A stretch of 64,000 nt of DNA from Verminephrobacter eiseniae EF01-2. Lineage in GTDB: Bacteria; Pseudomonadota; Gammaproteobacteria; Burkholderiales; Burkholderiaceae_C. The position numbers and the translations under genes were made by a program. Where the stretch lies: positions 4,824,501-4,888,500 of the forward strand of contig NC_008786.1 in assembly GCF_000015565.1 (NCBI RefSeq), given 5' to 3'. The stretch's first letter is position 1, and each line of letters opens with the position of its first letter. Positions 1-9,487 of this stretch are shown here, piece after piece. The notes under the pieces are model-generated. The model saw only the letters and a program-made list of their open reading frames with translations. It did no database searches and was not told where the DNA came from.

Positions 1-129
1 TGGCCTGAAGCATTGACGCCCCATTTTTTCCAGGCACCCCAAAAAAACACGCTACAATCGAAGCCATCGCGGCCAACTGCATTTACAATGCAAGGCTTCG
101 GTAGAGCGCTGGCGATCAGCGCGAGACCT
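1..129. other. Non-coding region upstream of tRNA-Gly
   Basis: No coding sequence is visible here. Two TACAAT hexamers, at 53-58 and 84-89, resemble sigma-70 -10 boxes for the tRNA genes. Neither has a convincing -35 box at 16-18 bp, so the promoter assignment is tentative. Confidence 0.3.
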
Positions 130-205
130 GCGGGAGTAGCTCAGTTGGTAGAGCGCAACCTTGCCAAGGTTGAGGTCGAGAGTTCGAGACTCTTTTCCCG
201 CTCCA
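130..205 (+). tRNA. tRNA-Gly (anticodon GCC)
   Basis: A complete cloverleaf can be drawn. The acceptor stem GCGGGAG (130-136) pairs with TTCCCGC (195-201), with one G-U wobble. The anticodon stem CAACC/GGTTG closes the loop TTGCCAA, giving anticodon GCC. The T arm contains GTTCGAGAC. The discriminator base is T, and the CCA end is encoded in the DNA (203-205). Confidence 0.95.
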
Positions 206-215
206 ATTTCCAAGC

Positions 216-245
216 AAGGGAAGCAACCGCTTCCCTTCTTTTTTT
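216..245 (+). terminator. Rho-independent terminator after tRNA-Gly
   Basis: A perfect 9-bp stem (216-224 with 229-237) with an AACC loop is followed by a run of T residues (239-244). It lies between the two tRNA genes, so tRNA-Gly is probably transcribed partly independently of tRNA-Cys. Confidence 0.8.
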
Positions 246-264
246 GTCAGAGGAGCCTGGTTTC

Positions 265-335
265 GGCGCGGTAGCAAAGCGGTTATGCCCCGGATTGCAA
301 ATCCGGTCAGTCCGGTTCGACTCCGGACCGCGCCT
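265..335 (+). tRNA. tRNA-Cys (anticodon GCA)
   Basis: The acceptor stem GGCGCGG (265-271) pairs with CCGCGCC (328-334). The anticodon stem CGGAT/ATCCG closes a loop with anticodon GCA, and the T arm contains GGTTCGACTCC. The discriminator is T. Unlike the neighbouring tRNA-Gly, the CCA end is not encoded (TTCA follows). Confidence 0.93.
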
Positions 336-634
336 TTCAGATCCACACGGACGCCTGTGTTGCAGCACACGACGGTTCTCACCGATACCGCAGTCCGTCC
401 AGCCCAGCCTCGATCGCAAGAATCGCGCGCCCCGCTCCACGGCCCCGTTGACCCGTCGCTGCATGTGCACGCGCGAAGTGGCATCCGGACCAGGGCAGAC
501 CGCGACACCGGCCGATAGCCACAGGCAGGAACGCAACGCAGCGGCTGCGCCATGGAACAATGGCTTTTTGCAGCCCGCCACGCTTGGCTGCTTGCCGCAC
601 CCCGATTCAGCCCGCGCACTGCAGACTCCCCCGA
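336..634. other. Gap between tRNA-Cys and hisC
   Basis: About 300 bp of GC-rich DNA without a convincing gene. In related bacteria hisG and hisD usually precede hisC, and no trace of either can be read here. No histidine-codon-rich leader peptide was recognised. Confidence 0.5.
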
Positions 635-1750
635 ATGCCCGCTCCATCCCCGACCCCCCTGACCCATATCCGCCCCGATGTGCGCGCCATGCGCGCATAC
701 CATGTGCAGCCGGCCACCGGCATGCTCAAGATGGACGCGATGGAAAACCCGTTCCGGCTGCCGGCCGATCTGCAAACCGCGCTCGGCCAGCGCCTGGGCG
801 CTCTGGCGCTCAACCGCTACCCGAGCGACGCGCGCCTGGCCGAGCTGCAGGCCGCGCTGGCGCGCTACGCCGGCCTGCCCGAAGGCCATCGCATCATGCT
901 CGGCAATGGCTCGGACGAACTCATCGCGCTGCTGGCCCTGGCCTGCGCCCGGCCCGGCAGCGGCGAGCGCCCCGGCGTGCTGGCTCCGCTGCCCGGCTTT
1001 GTGATGTATGCGTTGAGCGCGCAATTGCAGGGCCTGGACTTCGTCGGCGTGCCGCTGACGGCCGATTTCGAGCTGGACGAGCCGGCGATGCTGGCCGCCA
1101 TCGCCCGGCACCGGCCCGCGCTCACCTACATCGCCTACCCCAACAACCCCACGGCCACGCTGTGGGACGAAGGCGCGGTGCAGCGCATCATCGACGCGGT
1201 CGGCACGCAGGGCGGCATCGTGGTGATGGATGAAGCCTATCAGCCCTTTGCCTGCCGTAGCTGGATCGGGCGCCTGCACGCCGAACCCGGGCGCAATGCC
1301 CATGTGCTGCTGATGCGCACGCTCAGCAAGTTCGGCCTGGCCGGTGTGCGCCTGGGCTACCTGATCGGCCCGGCGGCCCTGGTCAACGAGATCGACAAGG
1401 TGCGCCCGCCCTACAACGTGAACCTGCTCAGTTGCGAAACCGCGCTGTTTGCGCTCGAACATGCCCCGGTGTTCGCCGCCCAGGCGGCCGAACTGCGCAC
1501 CCAGCGCGACCTGCTGATCGGTGCGCTGCGCCAGTTGCCCGGCATCGCAAAATGCTGGGACAGCCAGGCCAACATGGTGCTGGTGCGGGTGGCCGATGCC
1601 AGCCGCACCTACGAGGGCATGAAAACCCTGAAGGTCTTGGTCCGGAACGTTTCTACAATGCACCCCTTGCTGAGCAACTGCCTGCGCCTGACGGTCGGCA
1701 GTGCCGACGACAACGCACAAATGCTGGCTGCACTCCAGGCCTCTTCATGA
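635..1750 (+). CDS. hisC: Histidinol-phosphate aminotransferase
   Basis: PLP-dependent class I/II aminotransferase of 371 residues. It converts imidazole-acetol phosphate plus glutamate to histidinol phosphate (histidine biosynthesis, cytoplasm). Visible signatures are MDAMENPF near residue 33, the YPNNPT motif at about 168-173, MDEAY at about 198-202 and the Schiff-base lysine in TLSKFGLAG (K232). I chose the ATG at 635 because the family begins close to this point; the reading frame stays open further upstream without homology. The stop overlaps the hisB start as ATGA. hisC is the first gene of a hisCBHAF block. Confidence 0.93.
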
Positions 1751-2379
1751 CCTCCTCCGCCCTCGTGCCCTCGGGCCTGCCCGGTTCGCTCGACCGCATC
1801 GCCGAGGTCAGCCGCAACACCGCCGAGACCCGCGTCAGCGTGCGCGTCAACCTCGACGGCACCGGCCAGGCCAAGCTGCGCACCGGCATCGGTTTCTTTG
1901 ACCATATGCTCGATCAAACCGCCCGCCACGGGCTGATCGACCTGGATGTCGACTGCGCCGGCGACCTGCACATCGACGGCCACCACACGGTCGAGGACGT
2001 GGGCATCACGCTGGGCCAGGCGCTGGCGCGGGCCATGGGCGACAAAAAAGGCATCTGCCGCTACGCCCATGCCTATGTGCCGCTGGACGAGGCGCTCTCG
2101 CGCGTGGTGGTCGATATCTCGGGCCGCCCGGGGCTGCACCTGCATATCCCGTTCAGCGCCGGCCGCATTGGCGACTTCGACACCCAACTGACCCACGAAT
2201 TCTTCCAGGGCTTCGTGAACCACGCGGGCATCACGCTGCACATCGACAACCTCAAGGGCGTCAACGCGCACCACCAGTGCGAGTCCGTGTTCAAGGCCTT
2301 TGCCCGCGCGCTGCGCGCGGCGCTCGAACGCGACCCCCGCTCGGCGGGCCGCATCGCCTCGACCAAAGGCTCTTTGTAA
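1747..2379 (+). CDS. hisB: Imidazoleglycerol-phosphate dehydratase
   Basis: Monofunctional HisB of 210 residues, which dehydrates imidazole-glycerol phosphate to imidazole-acetol phosphate. The two halves of the family carry the metal-binding histidine motifs: [13 protein letters not shown] and [10 protein letters not shown] in the first half, [13 protein letters not shown] and [13 protein letters not shown] in the second. There is no N-terminal HAD phosphatase domain, so histidinol-phosphate phosphatase must be encoded elsewhere. The ATG at 1747 overlaps the hisC stop by 4 bp, indicating translational coupling. Confidence 0.95.
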
Positions 2380-2450
2380 AGTGCTGTGAACCGTGTTGAT
2401 TTCCGTGATTGAATCCGGGCACTGAGCGCTTTCGACACACGCTGGCTGCC

Positions 2451-3119
2451 ATGAATACGCAAGCAAAAACCGTCGCCGTGGTGGACTACGGCATGGGCAA
2501 CCTGCGCTCGGTCGCGCAGGCCGTGCAGGCCGCCGCCCAGGGCACGGGCTGGACCGTCGTGGTCACGCAGCGCCCGGAGGTCGTGCGCGCCGCGCAGCGC
2601 GTCGTGCTGCCCGGCCAGGGCGCCATGCCCGACTGCATGCATGAATTGCGTGCCTCGGGCCTGCAACCGGCGGTGCTCGAAGCCGCCGCCAGCAAGCCCC
2701 TGTTCGGCATCTGCGTGGGCATGCAGATGCTGCTCGAGCACAGTGCCGAGGGCGACACGCCCGGCCTCGGGTTGATCCGCGGCGTGGTGCGCCGATTCGA
2801 TCTGAGCGGCCAAACCCAGCCTGACGGCAGCCGCTACAAGGTGCCCCAGATGGGTTGGAACCAGGTGCGCCAGATGGCGCACGGCGGCGCCGTCCACCCC
2901 TTGTGGGCGGCGGTGCCCGACGACAGCCATTTCTACTTCGTGCACAGCTTGTATGCCATCCCGCAATCTGCGGCCCATTGCGCCGGGCAGGCCGACTATG
3001 GCGGCTGGTTTGCCGCCGCGATTGCACGCGATAATATTTTTGCCACGCAATTTCACCCGGAAAAGAGTGCCGAGCACGGCCTGACTCTGTACCGCAATTT
3101 TCTGCACTGGAACCCCTGA
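2451..3119 (+). CDS. hisH: Imidazole glycerol phosphate synthase, glutamine amidotransferase subunit
   Basis: Class I glutamine amidotransferase of 222 residues. It supplies ammonia to HisF for the synthesis of imidazole-glycerol phosphate and AICAR. The catalytic triad is visible as C88 in LFGICVG and H202/E204 in ATQFHPEKS. The N-terminal [13 protein letters not shown] is typical. The ATG at 2451 was chosen because the conserved domain begins seven residues later; a TTG 42 bp upstream adds only non-conserved residues. The gene lies about 70 bp after hisB. Confidence 0.94.
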   Translation: MNTQAKTVAVVDYGMGNLRSVAQAVQAAAQGTGWTVVVTQRPEVVRAAQRVVLPGQGAMPDCMHELRASGLQPAVLEAAASKPLFGICVGMQMLLEHSAEGDTPGLGLIRGVVRRFDLSGQTQPDGSRYKVPQMGWNQVRQMAHGGAVHPLWAAVPDDSHFYFVHSLYAIPQSAAHCAGQADYGGWFAAAIARDNIFATQFHPEKSAEHGLTLYRNFLHWNP

Positions 3120-3176
3120 CCCTTTCAACCTCGTTCGGGCCGAGTTCCGTCTCGCCCTTTTCCACCCGAACCCACC

Positions 3177-3914
3177 ATGCTGCTCATCCCCGCCATCGAT
3201 CTCAAGGACGGTCATTGCGTGCGCCTCAGGCAAGGCGATATGGACCAATCCACCACCTTTGGGGAAAACCCCGCTGCGATGGCGCGCCAATGGATCGACG
3301 CCGGCGCCCGGCGCCTGCACCTGGTGGACCTGAACGGCGCCTTGGCCGGCATGCCCAAGAACTACGGCGCCATCAAATCCATCCTCAAGGAGGTGGGCGA
3401 CGACATTCCGGTGCAGCTCGGCGGCGGCATCCGCGACCTGGACACCATCGAAAAATACATCGATGGCGGCCTGCGCTACGTCATCATCGGCACTGCTGCG
3501 GTGAAGAATCCCGGCTTTCTGAAAGACGCCTGCAGCGCCTTTGGCGGCCACATCATCGTCGGGCTCGACGCCCGGGACGGCAAGGTGGCCACGGACGGCT
3601 GGAGCAAGCTCACCGGCCACGGAGTGGTCGACCTGGCCCGAAAGTTCGAGGACTGGGGCGTAGAGTCCATCATCTACACCGACATCGGCCGCGACGGCAT
3701 GCTCTCGGGCATCAACATCGACGCCACGGTCGCGCTCGCGCAGGCGCTGAGCATCCCCGTGATCGCCTCGGGCGGCCTGTCGGGCATGGCCGACATCGAG
3801 CAACTGTGCGCCGTGCAGGACGAGGGCATAGAAGGCGTGATCTGCGGCCGCGCGATCTACAGCGGCGACCTGGACTTTGCCGCAGCACAGGCGCGCGCCG
3901 ATGAAATGGGTTGA
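3177..3914 (+). CDS. hisA: ProFAR isomerase
   Basis: (beta/alpha)8-barrel isomerase of 245 residues that converts ProFAR to PRFAR. The catalytic aspartates are visible as D8 in LLIPAIDLK and D131 in VGLDARDG. The phosphate-binding segments QLGGGIRD and IASGGLSG are both present, and the length is normal. The start follows hisH by 57 bp. A 138-bp repetitive spacer separates it from hisF, which is longer than usual for these two genes. Confidence 0.95.
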   Translation: MLLIPAIDLKDGHCVRLRQGDMDQSTTFGENPAAMARQWIDAGARRLHLVDLNGALAGMPKNYGAIKSILKEVGDDIPVQLGGGIRDLDTIEKYIDGGLRYVIIGTAAVKNPGFLKDACSAFGGHIIVGLDARDGKVATDGWSKLTGHGVVDLARKFEDWGVESIIYTDIGRDGMLSGINIDATVALAQALSIPVIASGGLSGMADIEQLCAVQDEGIEGVICGRAIYSGDLDFAAAQARADEMG

Positions 3915-3930
3915 CTGTCCTTGCCAAGCC

Positions 3931-4001
3931 GCCGCAGGCTGCCCTCCTGCCGGAGCGGCTGCCGCAGGCTGCCCTCGCGTCGAAATCTGCCGCAGGCAGA
4001 C
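3931..4001. repeat. Short direct repeats in the hisA-hisF spacer
   Basis: The 16-mer GCCGCAGGCTGCCCTC occurs at 3931-3946 and again at 3961-3976, with a related half-copy (GCCGCAGGC) near 3989. It inserts a GC-rich repetitive spacer where hisA and hisF are normally adjacent. Confidence 0.75.
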
Positions 4002-4052
4002 CCCCTGCCCCGATGCCGCCTGCGGCTGCATCGATCCAACCGGTGACCTGGC

Positions 4053-4877
<825 letters not shown>

Positions 4878-4878
<1 letters not shown>

Positions 4879-4957
4879 AGTGTCGCGTCACGGATCAGAT
4901 GTCGTAGGCTGCGCGCAGCCATCCGAGCGCAGCGCAAGGCGCAGCGCGCAGCCAATA
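4878..4957 (-). repeat. Truncated copy of the MITE-like element
   Basis: This segment matches the reverse complement of the right half of the element at 17631-17795. It starts with the terminal repeat TAGTGTCGCGTCACGGATCA and runs through CTGCGCGCAGCCATC. The match ends around 4957, where a helicase gene fragment begins, so only one terminal inverted repeat is present. Confidence 0.75.
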
Positions 4958-4958
4958 G

Positions 4959-5210
4959 GCCCTGAAGACCCAGTTCCTGATCGAGACAGTCGAGAGCCTG
5001 TCCGAAGGCGACAAGATCATCATCTTCTGCGAGTACATGGCTACTGTGCAGGCCATGAAAACCGCCTTCAGCGCCGCCGGCATCCAGTGGGTGACCCTGG
5101 TGGGATCGGACTCGGCCAAGCGGCGCCAGCAGGCCATTGATGCATTCCAGAACGACCCGGCCGTGACGGTGTTCATCGGCACCACGTCGGCCGCCGGCGT
5201 CGGCATTTGC
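4959..5210 (+). pseudogene. Fragment of a SNF2/DEAD-like helicase C-terminal domain
   Basis: The open frame reads like the C-terminal RecA-like domain of a SNF2-family helicase. It contains GDKIIIFCEYMATVQAMK, then RQQAIDAFQNDP and VFIGTTSAAGVGI, corresponding to the motifs IV-V region. It has no start, no N-terminal domain and no motif VI. It begins abruptly at the MITE fragment and changes to unrelated, more AT-rich sequence after about 5210. It is a gene remnant, not a functional protein. The next 90 bp hold no other gene. Confidence 0.7.
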
Positions 5211-5300
5211 GTCGGGTGCATTGATGTGCTAGTTTGTGTACTTGGCTACTGAACAGATGCCGTTACGCACTATGCGCAGCGAAATCTGAGGGAGAGTAAA

Positions 5301-5756
5301 TTGAATTCCGATTCGAACGGAAACGGCGGTGCACTGCCGCCTGAAGGCTATCTGCCGCTTTTTCGCAGTAGTGCCTTCCTAGATCTGGTTGGCCCACTCT
5401 TCTACCGTCCCGAAGGCGAGTCCTTCTGTATCGGTATGCGCGTGCTCGCGCAACACGTCAACAGCGGCGGCACCGCACACGGTGGCCTGCTTGCCACGCT
5501 GGCTGACGTCTCTCTCGGCTATGTGACCGCCTCCTCTCGCGAGCCGGCGTTGCGCATGTCCACTGCCAGTTTGACGATCGACTACTTTGGCGCAGCACCC
5601 TTAGGCAGTTGGGTCGAATCGCAAGTGTCCATCGGCAAGATCGGGCGACATTTGGCGTTCGCGGACGCGGCGATCTTCGCCGACGCCCGTCCCGTGGCAA
5701 GAGCGCGCGCGCTGTTCGCCATCTCCGATGCACCGCAGACTGTCGGTGCCAAGTAG
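5301..5756 (+). CDS. PaaI-family hotdog thioesterase (first copy)
   Basis: A protein of 151 residues with the hotdog-fold thioesterase pattern: VNSGGTAHGGLLATLADVSLGY, with the helix containing HGG, followed by LTIDYFGAAPLGSWVES. The family hydrolyses acyl-CoA or acyl-carrier thioesters; the substrate here is unknown. The start is TTG at 5301, preceded by a strong GAGGGAGAG site at 5288-5296. It heads a small cluster with a truncated gene, an acyl-AMP ligase remnant and a second thioesterase, suggesting an acyl-activation operon broken by an insertion sequence. Confidence 0.8.
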   Translation: MNSDSNGNGGALPPEGYLPLFRSSAFLDLVGPLFYRPEGESFCIGMRVLAQHVNSGGTAHGGLLATLADVSLGYVTASSREPALRMSTASLTIDYFGAAPLGSWVESQVSIGKIGRHLAFADAAIFADARPVARARALFAISDAPQTVGAK

Positions 5757-5772
5757 CACAGGGAGTGACAAC

Positions 5773-5841
5773 ATGAGCTTCGAATCCGAATTCCAGTCCG
5801 TCTATACGCGCGAGACGCTGGGCAGGTCTAGTGCCAGGCAA
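5773..5841 (+). pseudogene. 5' remnant of a gene truncated by an insertion sequence
   Basis: An ATG at 5773 with an AGGGAGTGA site just upstream opens a frame (MSFESEFQSVYTRETLG...) that runs directly into the left terminal repeat of the IS5-type element after about 23 codons. It may be the start of the acyl-AMP ligase whose tail lies beyond the element. The two flanks show no target duplication, however, so sequence has probably been deleted between them. Function unknown. Confidence 0.55.
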
Positions 5842-5855
5842 GGGTGTGTTAACAA

Positions 5856-6285
5856 TCAAATAATCCAGATATAAGTACAAACCAGATTGAGAAACGACAG
5901 GTAGTTACGCGCCAGCTTTTCATAACGAGTTGCGATTCTTCGGAATTGCTTGATCCGATTAAAAAAACGCTCGACCAAATTGCGCTCCTCATACAGATGT
6001 CGATCATAACTTCGCTGCACCACACGATTGCGCCTGGGTGGAATGACCGCCGTCGCACCAGCGACCTGAATGCTGTCAATCAGGGCATCGGCATCGTAGC
6101 CCTTGTCAGCCAGTACCGCATCGGCTTTCAAGCCTTCCAACAGCGACTTGGCTTGTGTAATATCGGCTACCTCGCCACCAGTGAGCAGCCAACGCACTGG
6201 GCTACCGAGCGCATCGACAACGACGTGAATCTTGCTCGTCCATCCACCACGCGAACGGCCTATTGCCTGTGGCCCCTCTTTTTTT
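5856..6285 (-). CDS. IS5-family transposase, second frame (OrfB, by -1 frameshift)
   Basis: The second half of the transposase, read after a -1 frameshift at the A8 run. It contains GPQAIGRSRGGWTSKIHVVV, the second aspartate in LADKGYDAD and the YREK-like segment YEERNLVERFFNRIKQFRRIATRYEK (quoted here only as landmarks YEERNLVERFFNRIK). The arithmetic of the two frames fits exactly one backward base. It ends 14 bp before the left terminal repeat. The start coordinate is the shift site, not an independent initiation codon. Confidence 0.75.
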
Positions 6286-6613
6286 TGGCACCAGCAGCGT
6301 GTTGATGTGCACGCACCACCGTACTATCGATCATCAGCATTTTCAAATCTCTGTCGCCACTGACAATTTCGCAGACCCGCTGCCATACGCCCGACTCGCC
6401 CCAGCGTTTGAACCGCGTGTATGTCGTGTGCCAGTTGCCCAATTCTGCAGGCAAGTCTCGCCATGGTGAACCCGTGCGCATGATCCACAACACCGCTTCC
6501 AAAAATAGCCGATTGTCCTGGGCGGTCGCCCCAGGATCGCTCGGCTTACCCGGTAATAACGGAGATAATTTCTCCCATTGTTCATCACATAGTAGTTTTC
6601 TGACTTCTTGCAT
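6260..6613 (-). CDS. IS5-family transposase, first frame (OrfA)
   Basis: The 117-residue N-terminal half of the transposase, starting MQEVRKLLCDEQWEKLSPLLPG. It contains the DUF4096-type helix region (RTGSPWRDLP, WHTTYTRFKRW) and the first DDE aspartate in LMIDSTVVRAHQHAAG. It ends shortly after an A8 run on the coding strand (6286 down to 6279, encoding AKKKR). That run is a classic slippery site for a -1 shift into the second frame. The gene is intact for this family, so the element could still be active. Confidence 0.85.
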   Translation of the reverse strand: MQEVRKLLCDEQWEKLSPLLPGKPSDPGATAQDNRLFLEAVLWIMRTGSPWRDLPAELGNWHTTYTRFKRWGESGVWQRVCEIVSGDRDLKMLMIDSTVVRAHQHAAGAKKKRGHRQ

Positions 6614-6675
6614 TTTGGACCCCTATTCATTCAAAGATCAAGTATAGACATAACCCATTGATTGTTAACACGCCC

Positions 6676-6974
6676 TAGGCACTGTGGTGGCGTTTTCGCT
6701 GGACGAAGACCGGGTCGGCCTCGTGGTCGAAGTGGGCCGGCATTCCCGCAGAAGATTCGACCTGCTGCCGGCGACTGAGGCAGTGCGGAAGACTGTGATG
6801 CAAGAATTTGAAGTATCGCTGCACGCAGTGCGCTTTGTTGCGCCAGGCAGTGTGCCGGTTACGTCCAGCGGCAAAATCCGACGCAAGGAGACACAGCACC
6901 GCTTTGTCGCGGATGCGCTTGAGGAAGTCAGCGCCACGGCGCACAATCAGACAGTAACAACGGAGGCATCATGA
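6676..6974 (+). pseudogene. 3' remnant of an acyl-AMP ligase / acyl-CoA synthetase
   Basis: The open frame begins directly at the right end of the insertion sequence. It resembles the C-terminal subdomain of fatty acyl-AMP ligases: ALH-type AVRFVAPGSVPVTSSGKIRR, containing the conserved TSSGKIRR lysine loop, then a short tail. About 99 codons remain of a protein that normally has about 580. The stop overlaps the start of the next thioesterase gene as ATGA. The adenylation core is missing, so the gene is non-functional. Confidence 0.75.
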
Positions 6975-7414
6975 GTACTACACCAGAGAACAACGCGAAC
7001 GCGGTGATACCGCTTGCGCGCGCGGACCTCGAGGCCGTGATTCAGAAGACACCATTTGCGCTATTGCTGGGCGCGAAGCTGGAGGAGTATGGCGATGGCG
7101 TCGCCAACCTCTCGGTGGCGTTGCGGCCTGATCTGACCATGCACATGGGCTTCGCGCATGGCGCGGTGGTTGGGTTCCTGGCTGACAGTGCCTGTGCGTG
7201 GGCCGCAGCGTCTACGGTCGGCAACGTGGTTACCTCGGAATACAAGCTCAACCTAATTGCTCCCGGAATCGGCGAGCAGTTGCGTGCCGAAGGTCGGGTG
7301 CTGAAAGCGGCTGGTCGCAACTTGGTGTGCATGGCCAATGTGTACGCCGTGAACCAGGGCAAGTCCACCCTAGTCGCAGTAGCGTTGGCCACCATCGCAC
7401 GCTTCAACAAATAA
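6971..7414 (+). CDS. PaaI-family hotdog thioesterase (second copy)
   Basis: A protein of 147 residues with a hotdog thioesterase pattern: [23 protein letters not shown], then [18 protein letters not shown] and [22 protein letters not shown]. It is only distantly similar to the first thioesterase of the patch. It probably hydrolyses small or aromatic acyl-CoA esters; the substrate cannot be told from sequence. It overlaps the ligase remnant by 4 bp, so it was once translationally coupled to it. It ends 38 bp before the second hisF repeat. Confidence 0.8.
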   Translation: MSTTPENNANAVIPLARADLEAVIQKTPFALLLGAKLEEYGDGVANLSVALRPDLTMHMGFAHGAVVGFLADSACAWAAASTVGNVVTSEYKLNLIAPGIGEQLRAEGRVLKAAGRNLVCMANVYAVNQGKSTLVAVALATIARFNK

Positions 7415-7452
7415 GGTGCTGCCCCGTGCGGCACCGCTGGTGATGGACGGAG

Positions 7453-7719
7453 GCATGGACCGCGACGGCACCAGAATCGGCTTTGATCTGGAGCTGACAC
7501 GCGCCGTCAACGACGCCGTGGGCCTGCCGGTGATCGCCTCGGGCGGCGTGGGCACACTCGATCATCTGGCCGATGGCATACAGACCGGCGGCGCCGACGC
7601 CGTGCTGGCCGCCAGCATCTTCCATTACGGTGAATACACGGTGGGCCAGGCCAAGCAGCATCTGGCCGGACGCGGCATTGCGGTGCGGCGCTGATGCGGC
7701 GCAATGGCCGCCCCGGGCT
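7453..7719 (+). pseudogene. Duplicated 3' end of hisF (direct repeat, copy 2)
   Basis: The frame encodes the last 80 or so residues of HisF (from [18 protein letters not shown] to the stop at 7694) plus 25 bp downstream. It is nearly identical to 4612-4878. It has no N-terminal barrel and no ribosome-binding site. After CCCGGGCT the sequence runs into GGCGCCCGGGG and the convergent MFS gene, probably the ancestral hisF downstream junction. Confidence 0.9.
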
Positions 7720-7730
7720 GGCGCCCGGGG

Positions 7731-8972
7731 TCAATGGGCCGGCGCCGGCAGGCATTTGAATGCCAGCGCCCCCAAGACCAGCATCAGCGCAATGGTCAGC
7801 ATCACCGCCGCATAAGGCTCGACCCCCCGGGCGGTGGCCAGCGAGGCGGCCATGCCCGTCACCCACTGCATCAGCGCCACACCCAGGAACAGCGCCATCG
7901 TGAACGCCGCCATCGCGCGCCCGGTCAGTGCCGCCGGGTAGGCCGAGCGCACGTCCGCATATTGCAGCACCATGTAGCCCGACAGCAGCGCCACCGCCAT
8001 CGGGCCGCCCACGTCCAGCCATTCCCGTTGCAACAGGCCGATGGCGGCAAACAATGCGGCCAGCAGCAGCGTGCAGCCGACCAGCCAGCGCCTGCGCGTT
8101 GCCGGCCCCGGATCGAGCCGGCCAAAGCAGGCCGGGCTGAACAGGGAGATCAGCGATGCGAACAGCGCCACATGGCCGCTGGCCAGCAGCGAGTAGCCAT
8201 GCCGCTCGATCAACAGCGGCCCCAGCCACAGCCCGCGCAAGCTCAGGAACGAGGCATAGGTGGTCAGCGCCAGCAGCATGATGCCGGCGGTGTGCGGCAG
8301 CAAAAACAAGGCGCCCAAGCCGCGCACCGCGTCCCGCACCGGTGCGCGCGCTGCGGCCGCGGGCGGGGGCTGCGCCGCCTCGTGCACCTGGCGCCACACC
8401 AGCAGCCAGGCCAGCGCCGCCAACGCGGCCAGCAGGCCAAAGCCCAGGCGCCACGAGGACTGCTGCACCAGCCAGGCCAGCGGTGTGCCGGTCAGCAGCA
8501 GACCCAGCCCGCTGATGCCCATGACCACGCCGGAGATCGCGGCAAATCGCGCCGGCTCGAAATGGCGCGCAATGAACACGGTGCACACCAGAAAGGCCGG
8601 CGCACAGCCGACCCCGATCAGCACCTGCCCGAACAGCACCACGCCGTAGCCCGGCGCCAGCGCCGACAGCAGCGCCCCGGCCAGCGTCAGCGGAGACACC
8701 GCCAGCAGCGTGCGCCGCAGGCCATACAGGTCGATGGCGATGCCGATGAAAAGCTGCATCGCGCCGAAGGCAAAGGCGAAGGCCCCGGCAAGCACCCCCA
8801 GCGCCTGCGCCGACAGCGCAAAGTCGGCCCGCAGGCCGGTGGCCATGATGGCCGTGGTGCTGCGAAACGCCTGGCTCAGCGCAAAGCCGCAAGACAAGGC
8901 CAGCAACATGCCCCAGGCGCTGCGCGCGGACAACGCGGCGCAAGGCGGCGGTGCCGGCACGCGGGCGCTCAT
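7731..8972 (-). CDS. MFS transporter, probably for urate/ureide compounds
   Basis: A 413-residue membrane protein with about 12 hydrophobic helices. The helix 2-3 loop contains a GIAIDLYGLRRTL stretch like the MFS signature G-x3-D-x-G-R-R. The start MSARVPAPP at 8972 was chosen because longer versions only add residues overlapping uraH. It lies 25 bp downstream of the 5-hydroxyisourate hydrolase gene on the same strand and opposite the allantoinase operon. That suggests import of a purine-degradation intermediate or related compound. The substrate is inferred from context only. Confidence 0.75.
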   Translation of the reverse strand: MSARVPAPPPCAALSARSAWGMLLALSCGFALSQAFRSTTAIMATGLRADFALSAQALGVLAGAFAFAFGAMQLFIGIAIDLYGLRRTLLAVSPLTLAGALLSALAPGYGVVLFGQVLIGVGCAPAFLVCTVFIARHFEPARFAAISGVVMGISGLGLLLTGTPLAWLVQQSSWRLGFGLLAALAALAWLLVWRQVHEAAQPPPAAAARAPVRDAVRGLGALFLLPHTAGIMLLALTTYASFLSLRGLWLGPLLIERHGYSLLASGHVALFASLISLFSPACFGRLDPGPATRRRWLVGCTLLLAALFAAIGLLQREWLDVGGPMAVALLSGYMVLQYADVRSAYPAALTGRAMAAFTMALFLGVALMQWVTGMAASLATARGVEPYAAVMLTIALMLVLGALAFKCLPAPAH

Positions 8973-8997
8973 CGAAAGCCGGGGTGCTCTGCGCCCA

Positions 8998-9348
8998 TCA
9001 AGACCCCCGGTAGGTGCAATAGCTCCAGGGGCTGACCAGCAGCGGCACATGGTAGTGCTGGGCGGCATCGGCAATGCCGAAGTCCAGGTTCACCTGGTTC
9101 AGAAACTGCGGCTCGGGCAGTGCCAGGCCCCGGGCCTTGAAGTAGCCCGCCACATCGAAGCACAGCCGGAAGGTGCCGGTGCGCAGGCTGGCGTCGTCGA
9201 ACAGGGGCGCGTCGGTGCGGCCGTCCCGGTTCAGCACCAGGCGCTTGAGCAGCGTGGCCGCAGCGCCATCGGTGGCATACAGGGCCAGCGCCATGCCGGC
9301 GGCAGGGCAGCCATGCATGGTGTCCAGAACATGGGTGCTCAGTCCCAT
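8998..9348 (-). CDS. uraH: 5-hydroxyisourate hydrolase
   Basis: A transthyretin-like protein of 116 residues that hydrolyses 5-hydroxyisourate to OHCU in urate degradation. It begins GLSTHVLDTMHGCPAAG, with the family histidine in STHVLD, has a central LNRDGRTDAPLF with the conserved Arg-Thr, and ends YHVPLLVSPWSYCTYRGS, the diagnostic YRGS terminus. The ATG at 9348 matches the family start. It is divergent from puuE and shares with it a 139-bp control region containing the palindrome TGTATACA. Confidence 0.95.
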   Translation of the reverse strand: MGLSTHVLDTMHGCPAAGMALALYATDGAAATLLKRLVLNRDGRTDAPLFDDASLRTGTFRLCFDVAGYFKARGLALPEPQFLNQVNLDFGIADAAQHYHVPLLVSPWSYCTYRGS

Positions 9349-9412
9349 GAGGGTCGGGGCAGAAAGCGCCGGGTCGTGGGGGCCGTGCGGATCGTCATAT
9401 GCAGCGGAAAAT

Positions 9413-9420
9413 TGTATACA
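9413..9420. promoter_or_regulatory. Candidate operator TGTATACA between uraH and puuE
   Basis: The perfect palindrome TGTATACA, inside AAAATTGTATACACTTT, lies in the only divergent intergenic region of the ureide cluster. Such short AT-rich palindromes in GC-rich DNA are common GntR-type operator cores. No regulator gene is adjacent, so this is a suggestion. Confidence 0.4.
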
Positions 9421-9487
9421 CTTTCGCGCCCCCCTGCCCCTGACCTGCGCGCCGCCAACCTGCGCCGGCCTGCGCCCACCGCTTGCC

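Larger units (their letters stand above)
5842..6675 (-). mobile_element. IS5-family (IS427-like) insertion sequence
   Basis: An 834-bp element. Its terminal inverted repeats are GGGTGTGTTAACAATCAA (5842-5859) and the complementary TTGATTGTTAACACGCCC (6658-6675), 17 of 18 matching. It encodes a two-frame DDE transposase on the minus strand. No target-site duplication is visible: the left flank reads CAGGCAA and the right flank TAGGCAC. This fits a deletion or recombination next to the element after insertion. Confidence 0.88.
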
